Shown here piece by piece: positions 7,918 through 11,978 of a DNA stretch of 11,978 nt; position 1 is the first letter of the stretch, and each line of letters begins with the position of its first letter. The stretch is from positions 2,577 through 14,554 of the forward strand of contig DGBF01000124.1 in the NCBI GenBank assembly GCA_002384725.1, given 5' to 3'. The notes beneath the pieces are model-generated. The model was not told the DNA's origin, searched no databases, and saw nothing but the letters and a program-made list of their open reading frames with translations. The position numbers and the translations under genes are program-made. The DNA comes from Flavobacteriales bacterium UBA4011. GTDB taxonomy: Bacteria; Bacteroidota; Bacteroidia; Flavobacteriales_D; Crocinitomicaceae.

Positions 7918-8012
7918 GCTGAGTGGAGCCGAAGCTTAATCTAACTTATAGCGCCGACTGAGCCTGTTGAAGGCAAGCGGCGCCAAACCGAGCCCTGAAC
8001 TTGTCGAAGGGC
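7917..8012. repeat. Cluster of REP-like palindromic repeat units
   Basis: Three units related to dispersed intergenic palindromes common in Bacteroidetes and other bacteria lie in a row. GGCTGAGTGGAGCCGAAGCT at 7917-7936 has the 4-bp pairing GGCT/AGCC. Next, 7951-7983 has outer arms GCGCCG/CGGCGC and an inner hairpin GCCT-GTTGA-AGGC. Last, GCCCTGAACTTGTCGAAGGG at 7992-8011 has arms GCCCT/AGGGC (to 8012). Shared cores are TGAGC or TGAAC followed by TGTnGAAGG. The block is far richer in G and C than its surroundings. It could work as a mobile REP element or, as RNA, as a terminator or stabiliser for the ywbE-like transcript. Confidence 0.8.
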
Positions 8013-8047
8013 AAAAAAACAATTACCTTTATCAAAACACCAAAACT

Positions 8048-8446
8048 ATGCGATTTCACACCAGAAAATGGGTTAAACCCGAAGACTTAAACCCTAACCA
8101 AACTCTATTCGGGGGACGTTTATTACAATGGATAGACGAAGAAGCGGCATTGTATGCAATCGCTCAATTTGACAACAAAAAAATAGTCACAAAATATATT
8201 TCCGACATTAATTTTCAGGACAAGGCAGTTCAAGGAGATATTATAGAAATAGGCATGGAAGCTGTAAAATTTGGCAATTCCTCCTTGACTTTGCGTTGCG
8301 AAGCTAGAAATATGATGACTAGAAAAACGATAATTACTATCGATAGCATTATCATGGTGAACTTGGGTCCTGATGGAAAACCAGCACCGCATCACAAAAC
8401 GAAAATTGAATTTGTGAAAGATCGATTAAAAGGAAAAGAAGACTAG
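8048..8446 (+). CDS. Acyl-CoA thioesterase, hotdog fold (YciA/ACOT type)
   Basis: This 132-residue protein has the single-hotdog acyl-CoA hydrolase signature: VKPEDLNPNQTLFGGRLLQW followed by IDEEAALYA (helix with D30, the likely catalytic acid), then VTKYISDINFQDKAVQGDII and a strand-rich second half. It hydrolyses acyl-CoA to fatty acid plus CoA; chain-length preference cannot be read. The frame is open upstream to a TTG at 7967, but that extra 27-residue stretch translates REP-like repeat DNA (giving PSPELVEG) and is not family-like. I therefore choose the ATG at 8048. It lies between two repeat units, with a degenerate copy just past its stop, and converges on lspA. No clear promoter is visible, so it may be expressed from within the repeat spacer. 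Confidence 0.87.
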   Translation: MRFHTRKWVKPEDLNPNQTLFGGRLLQWIDEEAALYAIAQFDNKKIVTKYISDINFQDKAVQGDIIEIGMEAVKFGNSSLTLRCEARNMMTRKTIITIDSIIMVNLGPDGKPAPHHKTKIEFVKDRLKGKED

Positions 8447-8458
8447 AAAACAACCGAG

Positions 8459-8475
8459 GCCTCAGCTTGTGGAGG
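8459..8475. repeat. Degenerate REP-like unit between the thioesterase gene and lspA
   Basis: The sequence GCCTCAGCTTGTGGAGG fits the pattern CCT-n-A-n-CTTGT-n-GA-n-GG of the unit at 7992-8011, and its ends CCTC/GAGG can pair. It lies in the 40-base gap between two convergent genes, where it might help terminate either transcript. Confidence 0.5.
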
Positions 8476-8486
8476 AACAAATTCAA

Positions 8487-9254
8487 TTATATCTCCTTGT
8501 CCTCTGGCTGATTCTTTGTGTTTCCTGTTGTTAAATCATCCGGCTCAACCACAGAAAACTCATCTACAGTGTCATTTCCACCTTCAATACCATCCAAAGA
8601 TTTCTTTGGAAAATAGGTGCGTTGGCGAAGGAATACCATAAATACACCAAGTGTTATTGACCCATCTGCCAAATTCCAGATTGCCGGAAAAACATCCTTT
8701 CCGCCAAAATAAGGAACCCATTGTGGCCAAATGGCTTGAAAACGGAACATATCGACCACGTTACCAAATAGGAATCCACGATGTTTCACTGGTATATCTC
8801 CAAAAATGTCGCAATTAACAATATTTCCAGAGCCTTCAGCATGATTAAACATGAAACAAGGATCATAGGGAAAAATAAAATCGTAGAACATACTGTCAAT
8901 CAGGTTACCAGTTGCTCCAGCAAAGATCAAACTTAAGGCAATAACGAATTCTAGACGAGCGCCTTTTCGAGCTTGAGAAATCATATACCAAGCAATACCA
9001 ACAATGGCAAGAATTCTAAAAATACTGAGTGAAAGTTTTCCCCATTGAGAGGAACTAAAGGTCGCCCCGAAGGCCATTCCTTGATTTTCGATGTATTGTA
9101 AAACCAACCAATCACCAAGCAGAGGACGTATTTCATTGGGCGAAAAAGTAGACTTTATATATACCTTTATCCATTGATCGGCAATCAAAATGATTGCAAT
9201 CAAAATGGCCGAAATTAAAAGAGACTTTTTAGTAAAATTAGCTGTCTTGTGCAT
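8487..9254 (-). CDS. lspA: Lipoprotein signal peptidase (signal peptidase II)
   Basis: An inner-membrane aspartyl protease that removes the signal peptide from diacylglyceryl-prolipoproteins. Starting at the ATG at 9254 it has 255 residues; an in-frame TTG at 9266 would add four. Motifs in order are ADQWIK (D26) after the first membrane helix, YIENQGMAFG (N57), GATGNLID (N117, D120), VVDM with catalytic D168, and WNLAD with catalytic D197. Four membrane helices can be placed near 12-25, 76-92, 103-118 and 197-211. Between D120 and D168 lie 47 residues, where E. coli and Pseudomonas enzymes have about eight. This periplasmic insertion contains C133 and C148, and similar ones occur in other Flavobacteriia. 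A polar acidic tail of about 40 residues follows the last helix. The start overlaps the end of the upstream DksA-like gene by 17 bases, so the two are translationally coupled. Confidence 0.95.
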   Translation of the reverse strand: MHKTANFTKKSLLISAILIAIILIADQWIKVYIKSTFSPNEIRPLLGDWLVLQYIENQGMAFGATFSSSQWGKLSLSIFRILAIVGIAWYMISQARKGARLEFVIALSLIFAGATGNLIDSMFYDFIFPYDPCFMFNHAEGSGNIVNCDIFGDIPVKHRGFLFGNVVDMFRFQAIWPQWVPYFGGKDVFPAIWNLADGSITLGVFMVFLRQRTYFPKKSLDGIEGGNDTVDEFSVVEPDDLTTGNTKNQPEDKEI

Positions 9255-9621
9255 TTTTTGCTTCAATGCTCAAAGTTGCGTGAGGAACCAGCATCAAACG
9301 CTCTTTACGGATTAATTTTCCGGTTACTCGACAAACTCCATATGTTTTATTTTCAATTCGAACCAAAGCACTTTGAAGACTTTGAATGAATTTTTCTTGA
9401 CGACTAGCTAGCTGAGCAACTTCCTCACGAGAAAGTGTTTCTGAACCATCTTCCATCATGTTGAATGATCGACCTGTATCGTCAGTTCCGTGATTGTCAC
9501 TGTTCGAAAGAGAACCACGCAACAAGACATAATCTTCTTGTGCTTCTTGTAATTTTCTTTGGATCAATTCTTTGAATTCTTGTAATTCTTGATCCGAATA
9601 TCTTGATTTTTCGGTTCCCAT
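9238..9621 (-). CDS. DksA/TraR-family protein with reduced zinc-finger cysteines
   Basis: The 127-residue protein has the DksA layout. It has an N-terminal helical coiled-coil region (KELIQRKLQEAQEDYVLLRG and REEVAQLASRQEKFIQSLQS) with an acidic tip segment (HGTDDTGRSFNMMEDGSE) between the helices. A C-terminal zinc-finger-like region follows (TYGVCRVTGKLIRKERLM then VPHATLSIEAK). Canonical DksA binds RNA polymerase through the secondary channel and acts with ppGpp. Here only C97 remains of the four zinc ligands: the partner positions are Thr, Pro and Ala. Many Bacteroidetes members look like this, so it is probably a lineage feature, with a metal-free globular tip. The gene overlaps lspA, and in many flavobacteria this pair follows ileS; no ileS is present here. 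A promoter candidate lies about 50 bases upstream. Confidence 0.88.
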   Translation of the reverse strand: MGTEKSRYSDQELQEFKELIQRKLQEAQEDYVLLRGSLSNSDNHGTDDTGRSFNMMEDGSETLSREEVAQLASRQEKFIQSLQSALVRIENKTYGVCRVTGKLIRKERLMLVPHATLSIEAKNAQDS

Positions 9622-9669
9622 TAGTTGTTATTATTAAGAGATAAAAAGAGTATTTTTTTCTTGCTCACG

Positions 9670-9677
9670 CAAAGATA
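9670..9677 (-). promoter_or_regulatory. Candidate -7 element for the dksA-like/lspA operon
   Basis: The minus strand reads TATCTTTG, a perfect TAnnTTTG match, 48 bases before the ATG at 9621. Twenty bases further upstream is TTA instead of the preferred TTG. The position and -7 quality make it the best candidate in the 114-base gap. Confidence 0.5.
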
Positions 9678-9735
9678 ATCGAAAATTCAATTTTAACTAA
9701 TTAAGATATCAACAGGAAGGGGAAAGGCTTGGTTT

Positions 9736-10650
9736 TTAGTCTTTTTTGGGAACAACTAGCGCATCTCTGTAGCCTTTATTCTTGACTTTTTCGAGTACGG
9801 TTTTTGCTTCGGTAAGGGCTGTAAAAGTGCCAGCGTAGTAGATGTATTTATAGGCATTGGTGGTGTTCAATTCCACTCGAGTCACTTTCATGTTAAGCCG
9901 TTTGAAATCCGGACTATCCGTATCTATCCATGTTTTTGAAGACATGAGTTGTATGGTGTATTCTTTCGTTTCTTCCGCTTCTTTTGGTTTGTTCTTTACA
10001 TTCATATCTGGATAATCGCGCTGAGCTGCGTCACGAAAGGCTCTAAAAATAGCAGATGCTAAGATTTCTTGTCCATGGCTGGAGTTTAAATAATTGGCTT
10101 CTGAGGTATTGGTTAAAAAACCACATTCGACTAAAACACTCGTCATTTCTGTGAATTTCAAGACTTGGATGGAATGTGCTCTATCTTCATTGTTTTTCAC
10201 ACCACGTGAATTTCGTCCCGCCCTTTTTGAAAACTGACTTTCTATGTCTTTGGCGAAATTATAGGACTTTTTTGCCGAGAAATCATGCACGTGACTTTCT
10301 GTGCCGTATACATCAGTTTGTGGATTTCCATTGCAATGAACGCTAATGAAATAATCTGCTTTTTTGCCATTGGCCAAGGCTACTCTTTCATCGAGCGAAA
10401 GAAAAGAATCGTCCGTTCGCGTATAAACGACTTTGACATTATACAAGTATTTCTCAACGTATTCGCCGACGAGATTGGCGATTTTCAGGTTGATTTCTTT
10501 TTCTGTTTTGTGGCTTGAACTATGGCTTAAATGCCCTGGATCCTTCCCGCCATGGCCCGCATCGATGACAACCGTAATGGTTTTCGGCGGCGACATTCCT
10601 AAGAATACACTTCCGACAAGTAGCATAAGTATGGCTGCAATGACACGCAT
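9736..10650 (-). CDS. Secreted N-acetylmuramoyl-L-alanine amidase (Amidase_3) with C-terminal SPOR-like domain
   Basis: The 304-residue protein begins with a hydrophobic signal peptide (MRVIAAILMLLVGSVFLG) without a lipobox cysteine, so it is exported to the periplasm. Residues 24-215 form the zinc amidase domain that cuts the amide bond between MurNAc and the stem peptide. The predicted zinc ligands are H33 (DAGHGGKDPG), E50 (TEKEINL) and H105 (ISVHCNGN), with catalytic E175 (VECGFLTN). After a charged linker rich in Lys and Glu, residues about 228-302 (EYTIQLMSSKTWIDTD to YRDALVVPKKD) resemble a SPOR domain. That would target it to denuded glycan at division sites, although the segment is divergent. 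It is likely a cell-separation amidase. The 76-base gap to uvrC contains its own promoter, very close to the start codon. Confidence 0.93.
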   Translation of the reverse strand: MRVIAAILMLLVGSVFLGMSPPKTITVVIDAGHGGKDPGHLSHSSSHKTEKEINLKIANLVGEYVEKYLYNVKVVYTRTDDSFLSLDERVALANGKKADYFISVHCNGNPQTDVYGTESHVHDFSAKKSYNFAKDIESQFSKRAGRNSRGVKNNEDRAHSIQVLKFTEMTSVLVECGFLTNTSEANYLNSSHGQEILASAIFRAFRDAAQRDYPDMNVKNKPKEAEETKEYTIQLMSSKTWIDTDSPDFKRLNMKVTRVELNTTNAYKYIYYAGTFTALTEAKTVLEKVKNKGYRDALVVPKKD

Positions 10651-10654
10651 AATA

Positions 10655-10685
10655 CAAAAGTAGACCTATATAACTATGATTTCAA
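10655..10685 (-). promoter_or_regulatory. Bacteroidetes-type promoter of the amidase gene, almost touching the start codon
   Basis: On the minus strand, TTG (plus CAA at 10683-10685) is followed after 20 bases by TACTTTTG (10655-10662), matching TAnnTTTG. The last base of the -7 box is only four bases from the ATG at 10650. Transcription would therefore start at or within a few bases of the start codon, giving a leaderless or nearly leaderless mRNA. Confidence 0.6.
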
Positions 10686-10726
10686 GGGGGGTAACATGGA
10701 ATTATCAAAAGGGAAATGGTGAAAAG

Positions 10727-11977
10727 TCAAGACTTAAAATAGGTGAACAAAATATCAGCCTTTGCCTCACCTACTTGTTCTATCAGCTCTTTTTTCTTGG
10801 CTACCCTAATTCCTTGGACAGATTTAAAATGCTTGATTAATATTTCTTGTGTTTTTGGACCAATCCCTGGAATCTCGAGAATTTCGGAGCTAAGAGCTGC
10901 TTTCGATCGACGATTTCTGTGATGCGTAATGCCAAATCGGTGAGCCTCATTTCGCATAAATTGGATCACCTTTAAGCTTTCGGAACGTTTATCAATGTAA
11001 ATGGGATACTGATCGCCTGGGAAGAAGATTTCTTCCAAACGTTTGGCAATACCGACTATCACAATTTTTCCGCGGATGCCCAAATCGTCCAAAGCTTTCA
11101 TTGAAGAACTCAGTTGTCCCTTCCCTCCATCAATAACAATCAGTTGTGGTAAAGGCTGTTTTTCATCTAACAATCTTTTGTACCGACGATAAACCGCTTC
11201 GTACATGCTGGCAAAATCATCCGGTCCTTCCACCGTTTTAATATTGAAATGGCGGTAGTCTTTTTTACTCGGTTTGGCATTTCTGAAAACTACGCAGGCC
11301 GATACAGGATTTGTTCCTTGAATATTACTGTTGTCGAAACATTCGATGTGAACGGGTAATTCTGGAACACGAAAATCTTTTTGAATTTGAGAAAGAATGC
11401 GGTCGGTGTGTTTTTCTGGTGAAACTATCTTTTCTTGTTTCAGTTTTTCCAAACGATAAAAAGTGGTGTTGCGCAAGGATAAATCCACCAAAGTTTTGCG
11501 ATCGCCGCGTTGTGGAACTTGAAATTTTAATCCTTCGAATTGTAGATTAATTTCTTCTTGAAGCAAAACATCCGTGGATAAACTATTGAATTTTTCGCGC
11601 ATTTCGGGCAACACAAACCCAATGATGTCGGCCAATTCTTCGTCCAGTTTTTTCTTCACTTCAATCGTATATCCATGAATAATGGCACCGTTTTTCACGA
11701 CCAAATAATTAACGAATGCCGACTTTTCATCTTGCAGTACAGTTATTACATCGCATTGTGAAACGGTTTGTGAAACAACAGCCGATTTTCGCTGATAGTT
11801 GTCTAGATAATCCAATTTCGATTTAAAAACTTGCGCTTCTTCGTACTCAAATTTTTCTGCGTGCGCCTGCATCTGAGATTTTAATAATTTGATGACTGAG
11901 GATAAATTTCCGTTCAATATATGTTCAATCTGAGCAATATAATCGTCGTAGGTTTCTTTCGGTTCTTCGCCTATGCT
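10727..11977 (-). CDS. uvrC: Excinuclease ABC subunit C (3' part, truncated by the window edge)
   Basis: The frame is open to the right edge; 416 C-terminal residues of a protein usually near 600 are visible. The missing part would hold the GIY-YIG nuclease that makes the 3' incision. Visible in order are the UVR (UvrB-binding) motif (SQMQAHAEKFEYEEAQVFKS, about bases 11820-11880), the UvrC RNase H-like nuclease that makes the 5' incision (IECFDNSNIQG, then LIVIDGGKGQL and RNEAHRFGITHHR), and a C-terminal pair of helix-hairpin-helix motifs (EILEIPGIGPKTQEILIKHF and the following KKELIEQVGEAKADILFTYF). The predicted catalytic Asp residues in FDNS and IDGG and the His in NEAH are intact. An ATG or TTG near 11917 should not be taken as the start, because the upstream frame continues with UvrC-like sequence (EEPKETYDDYIAQIEHILNG). 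The protein acts in cytosolic nucleotide excision repair with UvrA and UvrB. Confidence 0.96.
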   Translation of the reverse strand, partial: SIGEEPKETYDDYIAQIEHILNGNLSSVIKLLKSQMQAHAEKFEYEEAQVFKSKLDYLDNYQRKSAVVSQTVSQCDVITVLQDEKSAFVNYLVVKNGAIIHGYTIEVKKKLDEELADIIGFVLPEMREKFNSLSTDVLLQEEINLQFEGLKFQVPQRGDRKTLVDLSLRNTTFYRLEKLKQEKIVSPEKHTDRILSQIQKDFRVPELPVHIECFDNSNIQGTNPVSACVVFRNAKPSKKDYRHFNIKTVEGPDDFASMYEAVYRRYKRLLDEKQPLPQLIVIDGGKGQLSSSMKALDDLGIRGKIVIVGIAKRLEEIFFPGDQYPIYIDKRSESLKVIQFMRNEAHRFGITHHRNRRSKAALSSEILEIPGIGPKTQEILIKHFKSVQGIRVAKKKELIEQVGEAKADILFTYFKS

Positions 11978-11978
11978 T

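Noticed and set aside
9254..9266. TTG start for LspA four codons upstream
   Set aside because: The ATG at 9254 gives a normal short cytosolic N-terminus and a smaller overlap with the DksA-like gene.
1..11978. A new defence, mobile or secondary-metabolite system
   Set aside because: All intact genes belong to known families with housekeeping or envelope roles. I saw no integrase, transposase, toxin-antitoxin pair, CRISPR array or cluster of unknown genes.

Overview
The window is an AT-rich chromosomal segment from a member of the Bacteroidetes, most likely the order Flavobacteriales. This is inferred from protein types and promoter style. The signs are PorP/SprF-type secretion-associated remnants, a flavobacterial-style LspA with a large insertion, a DksA/TraR protein lacking most zinc cysteines, eukaryote-like class Ia ribonucleotide reductase in nrdB-nrdA order, start codons without clear Shine-Dalgarno sequences, and several promoters of the TTG-N20-22-TAnnTTTG type. 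A Crocinitomicaceae (Fluviicola-like) origin is a guess from general resemblance only.

Layout. Bases 2-442 hold the 3' end of a gene ending in a coiled coil and a SPOR-like domain, followed by a strong terminator (461-496). Bases 673-1168 hold a decayed PorP/SprF-like gene with a frameshift and an in-frame stop. On the minus strand come a bacilliredoxin (1258-1671), a DAO-family FAD oxidoreductase (1765-2811) and a ComF-type phosphoribosyltransferase (2812-3534); the last two abut exactly. A 450-base divergent region leads to plus-strand nrdB (3985-4959) and nrdA (5035-7398), closed by a 14-bp-stem terminator. Next are a small YwbE-family gene (7717-7917), a cluster of REP-like repeats (7917-8012) and a hotdog acyl-CoA thioesterase (8048-8446). 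The rest is minus strand: lspA (8487-9254) overlapping a DksA/TraR-family gene (9238-9621), a secreted N-acetylmuramoyl-L-alanine amidase (9736-10650), and the 3' two-thirds of uvrC (10727 to the right edge).

How it fits together. These are mainly housekeeping functions: dNTP synthesis (NrdAB), nucleotide excision repair (UvrC), lipoprotein maturation (LspA), peptidoglycan remodelling (amidase), thiol redox (bacilliredoxin) and transcription control (DksA-like). Only dksA-like/lspA, nrdB/nrdA and comF/oxidoreductase look like co-transcribed units. I see no phage, IS element, CRISPR array, RNA gene or defence cluster, and no candidate for a new multi-gene system. The most informative oddities are the PorP/SprF pseudogene, the REP-like cluster that creates a false N-terminal extension on the thioesterase, the LspA insertion, the cysteine-poor DksA-like protein and a possibly leaderless amidase promoter.
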